From Thermoproteota archaeon (lineage in GTDB: Archaea > Korarchaeota > Korarchaeia > Korarchaeales > Korarchaeaceae): 64,000 bases of DNA. Positions 17,250-26,563 of the stretch are shown in pieces (position 1 is the stretch's first letter; each line of letters opens with the position of its first letter). The notes under the pieces were generated by a model. The model had not been told where the DNA came from and did not search any database. It saw only the letters and a program-made list of their open reading frames with translations. A program made the position numbers and the translations under genes. The stretch covers positions 124,001 through 188,000 of the forward strand of contig JAOZFG010000004.1 of NCBI GenBank assembly GCA_027491435.1, read 5' to 3'.

Positions 17250-19869
17250 AAGAGAGTACAGCATGGAAGAGGTGCTACAGGTCCTACATCCGGCGGTGGC
17301 GAAGTGGTTTAGCTCCAAGTTCAAATCGTTAAGCCCTCCCCAGAGGTATGCAGTGGTTCCCATATCCAAGGGCAGGAACGTCCTGGTCACCAGCCCTACG
17401 GGCACTGGGAAGACTTTGACGGCCTTCCTCAGCATAATAAGCAGGCTTCTAGAGATGGCTGACAGGGGGGAGCTAGAGGATTCCGTGTACGCTGTCTACG
17501 TATCCCCTCTCAGGGCCTTGAACAACGACATATACAAAAACCTGGAAGTTCCCCTGTCGGAAATAAAGGAGATGTCTCCCGACCTCCCGAAGATAAGGCA
17601 TGCTGTGAGAACTGGGGATACTCCCACCAGCGAGAGGGCTAAGCAGCTTAGAAAGCCACCCCACATTCTCATAACAACCCCCGAGACCCTGGGCATAATT
17701 CTAACTGCCCCTAAGTTCAGGGAGAAACTTAGGACGGTTAGATGGGTAATAGTGGATGAGATACACAGTCTGGTGGAGAATAAGAGGGGAGTTCACCTCT
17801 CGCTCAGCCTAGAGAGGCTTCAGCACCTAGCGTATCAGAAGTTCACCAGGATCGGGCTCTCAGCCACTATAAACCCGCTTGAAGAAGTGGCCAAGTTCCT
17901 AGTGGGTTACGAGAACGGAAAGCCGAGGGACTGCCTCATAGTGGAAACCAGTTGGGCCAAAGCGATAGATTTAGCCGTTCTCTCGCCTGTGGAGGATCTG
18001 GTAAATACACCACCAGAGGTAACCTCAGAGAGGATGTACAAGCTGATTGCAGATCTGGTCAAGGAGAATAGGACCACACTCATATTCACTAACACGAGGA
18101 GCGGCACTGAAAAGGTTGTCTTCCACCTGAAGAAGTATCTGGACGGAGTTGAAAACGTCGATGAGAAGATAGCAGCACATCACAGCTCTCTATCCAGATA
18201 TGTGAGAAAGGAGGTTGAGGACAAGCTGAAGAGGGGTGATCTGAGGGCGATAGTGAGCTCCACAAGCTTGGAGTTGGGGATAGACATAGGGTACATAGAC
18301 ATGGTGGTGCAGATAGGAAGCCCCAAGTCCATAACCAGGGCCCTCCAAAGGATAGGCAGGGCTGGCCACAAGCTTCACGAGGTGAGTAGGGGTAGGTTCG
18401 TAGTGGTGGACAGGGACGACGCCTTAGAGGTGGCTGTTATGGTTAGGGAAGCCCTCAGAGGGAGGCTGGACAGGGTACACATGCCCAAAAAGGCTCTAGA
18501 CGTGCTGGCCCAGCACATAGTTGGTATGGCCGTGGAGCAGAAGTGGGACGCTAAGGAGGCCTTTGAGCTGGTTAGATCGGCCTATCCCTACAAGGACCTC
18601 ACCTGGGAAGAGTTCGAGTCGGTTTTGAGGTACCTGTCGGGTGAGTTCACTCAGCTCGAGAGCAGGAAGGTGTACGGGAAGATATGGTACGACCCCGAGG
18701 AGGGCACGTTCGGGAGGAGGGGGAAGTACGCTAGGGTCATCTACGCATCTAACATAGGTACCATACCCGACGAGGTCAGCGTTAAGGTGTACACGACCGA
18801 TGGGAAGTACGTCGGGAACTTGGAGGAGGAGTTCCTGGAGAGACTGGTTCCAGGTGACAGGTTCGTGTTGGGAGGTAAGGTTTACGAGTTCATCTCCGCC
18901 AGGGGGTTGAGGGTCAAAGTTAGGCCTGCTTTCGATCAGAAGCCAACAGTACCAGCTTGGTTCTCCGAGATGCTTCCTTTAAGCTACGACTTAGCAGTAA
19001 GAATAGCCGAGTTCAGGGGGTGGGTCTTCAGGAGGATAGACGAAGGGGTTCCCGCCGACGAAATAGTTGAAAGCATAAGGGAAATGAGCAACGCCAACGA
19101 GCAGGCTGCTAAGGCAATATACAATTACTTGGTGGATCAATACCTGTACCTTAAGCATTTGGGGCTATCGGTTGAGGACATGCCCTCAGATAAGGTGATA
19201 TTGGTTGAAACTTACGTGGATGAGGACGGAAGGAGGCATCAGGTGACGCACTCCCTCTTCGGAAGGAGGACTAACGACGCCCTTTCCAGGGCCTTAGCTT
19301 ATCTGGCAGGCCTTAAGGTCAGGAGGAACCTGGGAATCGCTGTAAAGGATACGGGTTTCGCCATAATATACCCGAGAGGGGTGAAGCCAAAGATCAACAT
19401 AGGGGCCCTCGTGGGAGAGGACCTAGAGGAGTTGCTGAAGAAGGCCTTAGACAAGACGGAGATATTGAGGAGGAGATTTAGACATGTAGCAGCTAGAGGA
19501 CTAATGATCTTAAGAAATTATAAGGGATACGAGATAAGCGTGAATAAACAACAGCTGAGCGCCCAAAAGCTGCTCAAGGTGGTTCAGGAGATAGTGAACT
19601 TCCCCCTACTTAAGGAGGCCTACCGCGAAATAATGGAGGATTACATGGACATAGAGCACGCCAAGGAGGTGGTAGGAAAAATAGCTAGCGGCGAGATAAG
19701 GGTCGTGGACGTAGGAGAGATCCCAGTCCCGACTCCCTTCGCTCATAACATAGTGTTAGAGGGGCTGAGCGACCTTATATTCATGGAGGACAAGATGGCC
19801 GCCCTCAGGAGGTTCCAACTGGCCATAAAGAATATGATTGAGGAGGAGGTTCAAGTAAGAGGAAGGTGA
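17233..19869 (+). CDS. Lhr-type superfamily 2 DEAD/H helicase
   Basis: 878 residues. Motif I is SPTGTGKT (about 54-61), motif Ia SPLRALNN, motif II VDEIHSL, motif III SATINP and motif VI QRIGRAGH. The winged-helix and Lhr-core region (from about 420) includes the PDEVSVKVYTTDGK barrel stretch. Archaeal Lhr is a 3'-5' ATP-driven helicase that acts on branched DNA or RNA:DNA hybrids in repair. GGTGG precedes the ATG at 17233. It overlaps the HAD gene and is followed 1 nt later by the Nre gene. Confidence 0.93.
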   Translation: MIRRARREYSMEEVLQVLHPAVAKWFSSKFKSLSPPQRYAVVPISKGRNVLVTSPTGTGKTLTAFLSIISRLLEMADRGELEDSVYAVYVSPLRALNNDIYKNLEVPLSEIKEMSPDLPKIRHAVRTGDTPTSERAKQLRKPPHILITTPETLGIILTAPKFREKLRTVRWVIVDEIHSLVENKRGVHLSLSLERLQHLAYQKFTRIGLSATINPLEEVAKFLVGYENGKPRDCLIVETSWAKAIDLAVLSPVEDLVNTPPEVTSERMYKLIADLVKENRTTLIFTNTRSGTEKVVFHLKKYLDGVENVDEKIAAHHSSLSRYVRKEVEDKLKRGDLRAIVSSTSLELGIDIGYIDMVVQIGSPKSITRALQRIGRAGHKLHEVSRGRFVVVDRDDALEVAVMVREALRGRLDRVHMPKKALDVLAQHIVGMAVEQKWDAKEAFELVRSAYPYKDLTWEEFESVLRYLSGEFTQLESRKVYGKIWYDPEEGTFGRRGKYARVIYASNIGTIPDEVSVKVYTTDGKYVGNLEEEFLERLVPGDRFVLGGKVYEFISARGLRVKVRPAFDQKPTVPAWFSEMLPLSYDLAVRIAEFRGWVFRRIDEGVPADEIVESIREMSNANEQAAKAIYNYLVDQYLYLKHLGLSVEDMPSDKVILVETYVDEDGRRHQVTHSLFGRRTNDALSRALAYLAGLKVRRNLGIAVKDTGFAIIYPRGVKPKINIGALVGEDLEELLKKALDKTEILRRRFRHVAARGLMILRNYKGYEISVNKQQLSAQKLLKVVQEIVNFPLLKEAYREIMEDYMDIEHAKEVVGKIASGEIRVVDVGEIPVPTPFAHNIVLEGLSDLIFMEDKMAALRRFQLAIKNMIEEEVQVRGR

Positions 19870-19870
19870 C

Positions 19871-21073
19871 TTGCCCAAGAGGATAAGCCCCGACCTGTGC
19901 GTTAAGTGTAAAGGAGTAAAGATGCTCTGCGGGCTTAGCAAGTGCCCAATACTGGAGAGGATAGCCGGTCATAAGAGGATTAAGAGAACGGACTACGTCC
20001 ACGGGGACACGCCACCTTCAGTCTTGACAGGTGAGCACGGCTATCCCTTAGTGTGGATGGGACCCATGATCGAGCCAGGCGAGCTTCAGTTCCCAGAGGA
20101 TCCTAAAAGGTGGATAAGAACGCCCCTAACGAAAGTGGTCGAGGGAATGTCTTCGAGGGTTAACGCTGGCTTCAAACTGAACGTAAGGCGGGTAGACGAT
20201 CCTAGGTTGGAGGAGGTGAGGTGGGCAGCCTTAAGCTTGAGGCCCGTAGGGGTAGAAGCCAGGTTCCTAAAGCCGATATCTCCCAAGGTGAGCTTTGACG
20301 GCATACTTGCTCCAATAGGCCCTAGGGCCCTAGCCGAGAAATTGTCCGTGGAAGGGGAGCCTAGGGTTCCTGCTAAGCTGGAGTACCTGGTGTATGATAA
20401 AGACGTCAAGACAGAACAGGCCGTGGTGGAGCTTTATTCGTCAGGCATAGACGTATACATGATACACAGGGCCCTTTCCTTAGGTTCCCTTGGCGTCAGG
20501 GTTAACAGGAGATTGGTTCCTACTAGGTGGGCCATAACGGCAACGGACTCTATGGTGGGAAACTGGCTTAAGGGGAGGCTCAAGGAAATGCCTGAGTACG
20601 GCGGGGACTACTTGCTCTTCTCATCATATTATGAGGGAAATAAGTACTTAGTAGCGATGTTTCCCGGATCTCTGGACCTGGAGATTTTTGAGATATGGCT
20701 TCCCATGGGGTTGTGGACTGGGGATAAACCCGTAGTTATGAGAAATGAAGAGGGCAGCAGGGGGCTATCTTACATGGACGGGGGCCATTACGCCATGAGG
20801 GTAGCTTGCTTTGAGAAGCTCTACCACATGAGGAGACAGGCCAGGGTACTAGCTATAAGAGAGGTAGGTCCAGAATACTTCTCTCCAGTTGGGGTCTGGC
20901 AGGTTAGAGAAGGGGTCAGACTGGCCTTGAGGGGCGAGCCTAGGAAATTCGATAGGGTTGAAGATCTCGTAAGAGCGATAGAGGCCCATCTAAAGTATGA
21001 CTTTAAGGTCACACAATCCAGAATATTAAAAGAAGTAATCGGTTTAATTGCAAAAATAACTGATTTTATGTGA
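19871..21073 (+). CDS. Nre-family DNA repair protein
   Basis: 400 residues. The N-terminal zinc site has Cys10, Cys13, Cys20 and Cys25 (CVKCKGVKMLCGLSKC), and the two-part conserved body spans about 35-390. Archaeal Nre proteins act in DNA damage tolerance and often carry a C-terminal PCNA-binding peptide (Q-x-x-hydrophobic-x-x-aromatic-aromatic). The tail here (IGLIAKITDFM) shows no such motif, so PCNA binding is doubtful. The start is a TTG with GGAAGGTGA upstream, 1 nt after the Lhr stop, so the two are cotranscribed. Confidence 0.88.
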   Translation: MPKRISPDLCVKCKGVKMLCGLSKCPILERIAGHKRIKRTDYVHGDTPPSVLTGEHGYPLVWMGPMIEPGELQFPEDPKRWIRTPLTKVVEGMSSRVNAGFKLNVRRVDDPRLEEVRWAALSLRPVGVEARFLKPISPKVSFDGILAPIGPRALAEKLSVEGEPRVPAKLEYLVYDKDVKTEQAVVELYSSGIDVYMIHRALSLGSLGVRVNRRLVPTRWAITATDSMVGNWLKGRLKEMPEYGGDYLLFSSYYEGNKYLVAMFPGSLDLEIFEIWLPMGLWTGDKPVVMRNEEGSRGLSYMDGGHYAMRVACFEKLYHMRRQARVLAIREVGPEYFSPVGVWQVREGVRLALRGEPRKFDRVEDLVRAIEAHLKYDFKVTQSRILKEVIGLIAKITDFM

Positions 21074-21745
21074 GTTAATTAAGAATAATTCCATAATACA
21101 GACAATCATTATTTTTACGGGAGATATTAGTTGCAGCACTTGACAGGACCCCTTCCGCGTATCCAGCTGAACACAGCCTGTTACACGAGCTCCAAAACTC
21201 CACAAGTATGCTAGGTCAAAATCAGCAATAATTTCTAGATAATCCAGATTAATTTAAATAATATTTCTGTTAAAACGGTAAATAATTTAAATATATAACG
21301 TATAAATTCGTCATATTACAATTCTTATTATAATAAAACCGGGTTAAACGTTGATTATTTTGGTAAATAAATCAGAATAATGAAAATTAATTAGAGTAAG
21401 TAGGCGCTAAACAAAAATATATAGGTTATAAGAAAACGGAGGAAATGTAAAATTACTTAATTTGAACGTATCTTCTAACCAAACTCGTCGAGATCTCTGT
21501 ACTACAATTGAATCTTAGCAATCCGACCTCTCCTGGCCAAGATAATGTAGGTAAGGGTGGTAAGCAACTTGTTCGTTCAATACATATTTATTCTTCGTAT
21601 AATAACATCTCTTACGTGTCATCTCGTCGAATAAAGGAACATAGACTAATCCTGTTGCTGGGAAGTGTTTATAAATAACCCCCTGATTAATTCTCTAGTG
21701 TCCAGGTATGACCTTTATTTTTCCAAATCACTGGGAGGTCTAAGT
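21074..21745. other. Long AT-rich intergenic region before the Liv operon
   Basis: No believable gene on either strand. At the right end a TATA box TTTATAAATA (21668-21677) would start a transcript near 21698. A second TATA-like CCTTTATTTTT lies at about 21712-21722, and GGGAGGT is just before the start at 21746. The length of the region leaves room for regulation, but no repeat or palindrome stands out. Confidence 0.5.
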
Positions 21746-23101
21746 ATGAGAAGAGGCGTTTCGAAAGGCGTTACTATCGGTGTCATAGTCGTAGTCATTT
21801 TAGTTGTTGCCGCCGCCCTGCTAATGATGCAGGGCCCCACCCCTACAGAGACTAAGACAGCCCCTCCAGCAACCACGCCTAAACCAGTCACTACCCCGAA
21901 AACCAAAACCACCACGAAAGTAGAGAAGCCCATAGACAAGATCGTGATAGGATTCACCACCTCCCTGAAGGGTAAGTACACCCATCAGGGACAGAGGGCT
22001 CTATACGGAATCCAGGCCATGGTCAAGTGGATAAACGAGAAGAAGGGTGGACTCAACGTAGGAGGAAAGAAGTACTTCATAGAGATCAAGTATTATGATG
22101 ACGAATCCAGTTCCCAGAGGGTTCCCGAACTTTATAGCAAGCTAATCAAGGAGGATAAGGTTAATTTCTTGATAGCCCCCTACTCATCTGGATTGACTAA
22201 GGCAGCGGCCCCCATAGCTGAACAGAACAAGATAGTTATGGTAAGCCATGGGGGAGCTAGCGATTCCATCTTCCAGCAAGGGTATAAGTATGTGGTGCAG
22301 ACCTTGAGCCCAGCCTCCACCTATCTAAAGAGTGTGGTGGACCTCATAGCCGAGAAGGACCCGAATGCTAAAATAGCCCTAATTTATGAGAACACTGCCT
22401 TCGCTGCTACCGTAGCTAAGGGAGCTAAGGAGGAGGCTCAGAAGAAGGGCCTCCAGATAGTATATGAGAAACCCTATGAGAAGGCAGCTACCGAGTTCGG
22501 GTCTATAATAAATGAGGCAATGGCTGCTGGAGCTGACGTGCTCATAGGAGGCGGACACTTCGTGGATGGAGTAGCTTTGGTACAGCAGGCATGGGAGCTT
22601 GGGTGGAAGCTTAAGGCCATAGGCATACTGGTAGCCCCTGCACTACCTGAGTTCAAGGAACAACTTGGTGATGCCACTAATGGAGTTATGTATCCATCCC
22701 AGTGGGAGCCCACCGTGAAGTACACCCCTGAAGTGGCTAAGAAGCTAGGGATAGAGTGGTGCGGTCCCACTAACGAGGAGTTCATCAGGATATACAAGGA
22801 GGTCAGCGGCGGGCAGGAGCCCAATTACCACGCGGCCGAGGCAGCCGCTGCCGTGTTACACTTGGCTAAGGCTATAGAGGTGGCCGGCAGCATAGATTCT
22901 AAAGCAGTAAGGGAGGCTTTCAACAAGGTGGACATCCTGACCTTCTTCGGAAGGCTCAAGATAGATCCTAAGACGGGCCTCCAGATAGGGCACTCCATGG
23001 TTGTGGTTCAGTGGCAAGCCGGTGAGAAGAAGATAGTATATCCAGCCAGCGCCGCAGAGGCCGAGCCCATATACCCGGCCAAGAACTGGTACGAGAGGTA
23101 A
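21746..23101 (+). CDS. Liv-type ABC transporter substrate-binding protein with pilin-like signal
   Basis: About 451 residues. An N-terminal MRRGVSKG segment and a long hydrophobic helix resemble a class III (type IV pilin) signal peptide. A Thr/Pro/Lys-rich linker (about 30-60) leads to a type I periplasmic binding fold (from about 65; IVIGFTTSLKGKYTHQG). It should capture a branched-chain amino acid or related acid outside the cell for the LivHMGF system downstream. The ATG at 21746 is chosen for its GGGAGGT; an upstream in-frame start at 21665 lies at the TATA box. A close paralogue lies at 27741. Confidence 0.9.
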   Translation: MRRGVSKGVTIGVIVVVILVVAAALLMMQGPTPTETKTAPPATTPKPVTTPKTKTTTKVEKPIDKIVIGFTTSLKGKYTHQGQRALYGIQAMVKWINEKKGGLNVGGKKYFIEIKYYDDESSSQRVPELYSKLIKEDKVNFLIAPYSSGLTKAAAPIAEQNKIVMVSHGGASDSIFQQGYKYVVQTLSPASTYLKSVVDLIAEKDPNAKIALIYENTAFAATVAKGAKEEAQKKGLQIVYEKPYEKAATEFGSIINEAMAAGADVLIGGGHFVDGVALVQQAWELGWKLKAIGILVAPALPEFKEQLGDATNGVMYPSQWEPTVKYTPEVAKKLGIEWCGPTNEEFIRIYKEVSGGQEPNYHAAEAAAAVLHLAKAIEVAGSIDSKAVREAFNKVDILTFFGRLKIDPKTGLQIGHSMVVVQWQAGEKKIVYPASAAEAEPIYPAKNWYER

Positions 23102-23115
23102 CTCACCTACACCCA

Positions 23116-23125
23116 CTTTTTTATT
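23116..23125 (+). terminator. Oligo-T signal after the binding protein gene
   Basis: ACTTTTTTATT lies between the binding protein and the first permease gene. It may allow partial termination, which would make more binding protein than permease. No hairpin is seen. Confidence 0.3.
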
Positions 23126-23142
23126 AATTCGGGGGTGATCTC

Positions 23143-24057
23143 TTGGATATCTCCTTACTAATTATTAGTTCAATCTATGGGCTCTTCTGGGGTGCAATTC
23201 TGGGATTCGCAGCTGTCGGCCTTACTTTACTCTGGGGCGTTATGAAAGTGGTTAACTTGGCTCAAGGAGAGATGATAATACTTGGATCCTATGTAGCAGT
23301 CATAATATTCGCCATGGTATATAACCCGTTCGCAGGAGCCATTGTAGCTTTACTGCTAGGGTTGTTCGCCGGCTTTCTGGTGTACTGGGCCTTACTTCAC
23401 AAGCTGGTGGGTAAGGTGGAGAAAATCACTCTGAAAATTGAGATGTCCACTCTGTTAGCGATGTTCTCTCTGAGCATAGCCCTGATGAACTTCTACTACT
23501 TCATATTCGGCGATGAGCCTAGGGGGTTTGGCCTCTGGAATATCGGGATTTCAAACATAAAGTTAGGGGCCATGACCGTCAGGACCAACGTGTTGCTCGC
23601 TGATGTGCTGTCGATAGTGTCCATAGTTGTCGTCTACCTATTCTTGGAGAGGACTATACTAGGCAAGTCGATAAGGGCTGTGATGCAAGATGCTCAAGCC
23701 GCTTCCCTGGTGGGAATCGACCCCGTTAAGATAAAGATGTTGACGGCCGTTCTGGGGATAGGTTTAACTACCTTCTCAGGTTTTATGGTGCTCCTCTACG
23801 AATCTGCTGTAACTCCTGATATAGCTCACAAGTACGCCCCGCTAAGCTTCGTCATAGTAGTGCTAGGGGGTTTAGGAAGCGTTATAGGGGCTCTCATAGG
23901 GGGGCTTATAATAGGGCTAGTTTATGGATTGTCCAAGGGGATCGTCACCTTTTACAACGCTAAGATGAGCGATCCCGTAGCTCTAGCTGTGGTGTTCGTT
24001 ATACTGATAGTCATACTGCTTGTAAAGCCCGAGGGGCTGTTTGGGAGGAAGAGATAA
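23143..24057 (+). CDS. livH: Branched-chain amino acid-type ABC permease (LivH)
   Basis: 304 residues with about eight hydrophobic helices. It carries the LivH hallmark GLTLLWGVMKVVNLAQGEMIILG near the N terminus, the GKSIRAVMQDAQAASLVGID coupling loop in the middle, and the VVLGGLGSVIGALIGG end region. It forms half of the membrane channel. The start is a TTG with GGGGGTGAT upstream. The stop overlaps the livM start by one base. Confidence 0.92.
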   Translation: MDISLLIISSIYGLFWGAILGFAAVGLTLLWGVMKVVNLAQGEMIILGSYVAVIIFAMVYNPFAGAIVALLLGLFAGFLVYWALLHKLVGKVEKITLKIEMSTLLAMFSLSIALMNFYYFIFGDEPRGFGLWNIGISNIKLGAMTVRTNVLLADVLSIVSIVVVYLFLERTILGKSIRAVMQDAQAASLVGIDPVKIKMLTAVLGIGLTTFSGFMVLLYESAVTPDIAHKYAPLSFVIVVLGGLGSVIGALIGGLIIGLVYGLSKGIVTFYNAKMSDPVALAVVFVILIVILLVKPEGLFGRKR

Positions 24058-25049
24058 TGCTTAAGGAGTTTAGGAGCGTCACCCTGGGTATTATAATAGC
24101 CATCATCGTGGCCATACTTGTGGCCAGGGTACTTCACCTCACGACGCTAGACACCTTGATGACCATAATGTACTTCATGGGAATTGCCCTGTCGCTCAAC
24201 ATAATAATGGGCTTTGCAGGATACGTGAGCTTCGGCCACGCCGTGTTCTTGGGCTTAGGGGGGTATGTGTACATATTGCTGGTCTACTTTCTCGAGCCAC
24301 TTAATCAGCTACAGAGGGCCGGGTTTGGCATAGGAGCCTTACTGGTATCGGTGATTGCAGGTCTAGCAGCTGCTGCCTTAGCAGCAACTGTAGGAGCGGC
24401 CGTTTTAAGGCTTAGAGGGGCCTTCTTCGCCATAGCCACCATAGGGCTGGACTTCACGATCCTATACCTGATGAAGGCCATAGTTCCCGAGCTTAACCCG
24501 GATCAGTTCTTCGGCGGTCAGGTGATCCTTCCCGCTGACAGGATAGTGGACAAGGAGACCATATTCAACGCTTTCTTCATAGCTACAGTAGTCTTGATAG
24601 CAGTCAATTACTACATCAGAAAATCCCCGTTTGGTATGGGCCTCACTGCCATAAAGGAGGATGAGGACGCGGCAGAAGTCCTGGGAGTCCCGACCACATT
24701 GTTTAAGATACTGGCCTTCTCGCTGGCAGCATTCTTCACAGGCATGATAGGCGCTCTCTTCTCCCTGAATGGAGGAGGGGTGGACGAGACCCTATTCGGC
24801 CTGAACCACTCGATAGACATGATAGTCATGATAGTAATAGGTGGCCTAGGGACTGTTCTAGGCCCTATAATAGGCTCCTTAATATACTACGAGCTGTACG
24901 ACCTCCTCTTGGTACACTACCCAGGAGTTAACCTGATCATATTAGGGGTGATAGTGGCTATAATGGTGCTGTTCTTCCCAGAGGGGCTCATAGGGATCTT
25001 GAGGAGGTACAAGATTGGAAACGTTAGGTTGAGGGACATATTGGAGTAA
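24057..25049 (+). CDS. livM: Branched-chain amino acid-type ABC permease (LivM)
   Basis: 330 residues with about nine hydrophobic segments. Family features are GYVSFGHAVFLGLGGYVY in the N-terminal half, the coupling-loop sequence FGMGLTAIKEDEDAAEVLGV and IGGLGTVLGPIIG. It pairs with LivH to form the pore. The ATG overlaps the livH stop. Confidence 0.92.
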   Translation: MLKEFRSVTLGIIIAIIVAILVARVLHLTTLDTLMTIMYFMGIALSLNIIMGFAGYVSFGHAVFLGLGGYVYILLVYFLEPLNQLQRAGFGIGALLVSVIAGLAAAALAATVGAAVLRLRGAFFAIATIGLDFTILYLMKAIVPELNPDQFFGGQVILPADRIVDKETIFNAFFIATVVLIAVNYYIRKSPFGMGLTAIKEDEDAAEVLGVPTTLFKILAFSLAAFFTGMIGALFSLNGGGVDETLFGLNHSIDMIVMIVIGGLGTVLGPIIGSLIYYELYDLLLVHYPGVNLIILGVIVAIMVLFFPEGLIGILRRYKIGNVRLRDILE

Positions 25050-25062
25050 TGGGGGTGAGCCC

Positions 25063-25842
25063 ATGTCAAGTTCAGACGTAATACTCATCGTTGACAACGT
25101 CACTAAGAGGTTCGGCGGTTTGGTTGCCAACAGCAGGGTGTCTTTTCAGCTCAAGAGGGGGGAGATATTGGGGCTGATAGGCCCCAACGGGGCAGGCAAG
25201 ACAACGCTCTTCAACGTGATAACTGGAGTCTACAAGCCCGATGAGGGCAAGGTCATCTTTAAAGGTGAGGACATAACAGGTAAGCCCCCTCACGAGATAA
25301 CTAGGAAGGGGATAGCTAAGACTCACCAGATAGTGAAGCCGTTCAACGACATGACCGTCCTAGAGAACGCCATGGTGGGGGCGCTCTTCGGTAAGAGGGC
25401 GAGGCAAGTCGCCATGGAAGAGGCTAGAGAAATAGCCATGGATTCCCTGAAGCTGGTAGGCCTCGACGCCTTCTCGGACGAGTTTGCGGCTAAGCTCAAT
25501 TTACATCAGAAGAAGATGCTCGAGCTAGCTAGGGCCCTCTCCGCCGAACCAGATCTTCTGTTACTAGATGAGGTGCTCGCTGGCCTTAATCCGAAGGAAA
25601 TAGAGGAGAGCCTTGAGATAATAAGGAAGGTGAAGGATGAGAGGAACCTCTCCGTCATAATGATAGAACACGTGATGCACGCCGTCATGAACATATCCGA
25701 CAGGATAGTGGTGCTGCATTATGGTAGGAAGATAGCCGAGGGAATCCCTGAGGAGATAGCCAATAATCCCGAGGTCATAACGGCCTACTTAGGCGAGCCC
25801 GAGTTAGCCCTTAAGTTCGTTAAGAGGAGGGTGACCAAATGA
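25063..25842 (+). CDS. livG: ABC transporter ATPase (LivG) with a degenerate signature motif
   Basis: 259 residues. Walker A is GPNGAGKT (about 46-53) and Walker B is LLLLDEVLAGL, with the LivG-type ending NPEVITAYLGE. The ABC signature, usually LSxGQ in LivG, is LNLHQ (in KLNLHQKKMLELARAL). The paired LivF keeps a normal LSGGE, so one of the two ATP sites may be altered. It starts 13 nt after livM, and its last 4 nt overlap the livF start. Confidence 0.92.
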   Translation: MSSSDVILIVDNVTKRFGGLVANSRVSFQLKRGEILGLIGPNGAGKTTLFNVITGVYKPDEGKVIFKGEDITGKPPHEITRKGIAKTHQIVKPFNDMTVLENAMVGALFGKRARQVAMEEAREIAMDSLKLVGLDAFSDEFAAKLNLHQKKMLELARALSAEPDLLLLDEVLAGLNPKEIEESLEIIRKVKDERNLSVIMIEHVMHAVMNISDRIVVLHYGRKIAEGIPEEIANNPEVITAYLGEPELALKFVKRRVTK

Positions 25843-26552
25843 AGGTGTTGGAGCTGAACTCGGTTGAAACGGGGTATGGCGAGACCCAGGTCCTGTGGGG
25901 TATAGACCTATCCGTTGAAGAGGGCAAAATAACAGTACTGCTCGGCAGCAACGGAGCTGGGAAGACGACTACTCTGAGGGTCATAACCGGGCTTCTGTTC
26001 CCATGGAAAGGGTCGGTCCTGTTCAAAGGGGAGGACATATCCAGGGTCCCAACCCACAAGAGGGTTGCCATGGGCGTCGTCATGGTCCCTGAAGGCAGAA
26101 GGCTGTGGCCAGAGCTGACGGTCTACGAGAACCTGGAGCTCGGCGCGTACACTAAGAGAGCCAGAGAGAAGTTCGACGAGAGTTTAGAGCTAGTTTACTC
26201 GTTGTTCCCAAGGCTCAAGGAGAGGAAGAACCAGCTAGCCGGTACCCTGAGTGGAGGGGAGCAGCAGATGCTCGCCATTGGAAGGGCCTTGATGTCGGTT
26301 CCATCCGTTTTACTGCTGGACGAGCCTAGCTTAGGCCTTGCTCCAAAGCTAGTGGCGGAGATAATGAACGTCATAAGGAAGCTTAAAGAGGAGGAGAAGT
26401 TAACCGTGTTGCTGGTGGAGCAGAACGTCCACATGTCCTTACAGATAGCTGACTATGGTTACGTGATTGAACAAGGTAGGATAACCCTGGAGGGAAGCCG
26501 GGATGAGTTGGAGGCAAGTGATAAAATAAAGAAGGCCTACCTGGGTATGTAG
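25839..26552 (+). CDS. livF: ABC transporter ATPase (LivF)
   Basis: 237 residues. Walker A is GSNGAGKT (about 36-43), the signature is LSGGEQQML, and Walker B is LLLDEPSLGLAP. The middle has the LivF-typical VPEGRRLWPELTVYENLELGAY. It powers the transporter together with LivG. It overlaps livG by 4 nt. Confidence 0.93.
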   Translation: MKVLELNSVETGYGETQVLWGIDLSVEEGKITVLLGSNGAGKTTTLRVITGLLFPWKGSVLFKGEDISRVPTHKRVAMGVVMVPEGRRLWPELTVYENLELGAYTKRAREKFDESLELVYSLFPRLKERKNQLAGTLSGGEQQMLAIGRALMSVPSVLLLDEPSLGLAPKLVAEIMNVIRKLKEEEKLTVLLVEQNVHMSLQIADYGYVIEQGRITLEGSRDELEASDKIKKAYLGM

Positions 26553-26563
26553 AGGCGATCCCA

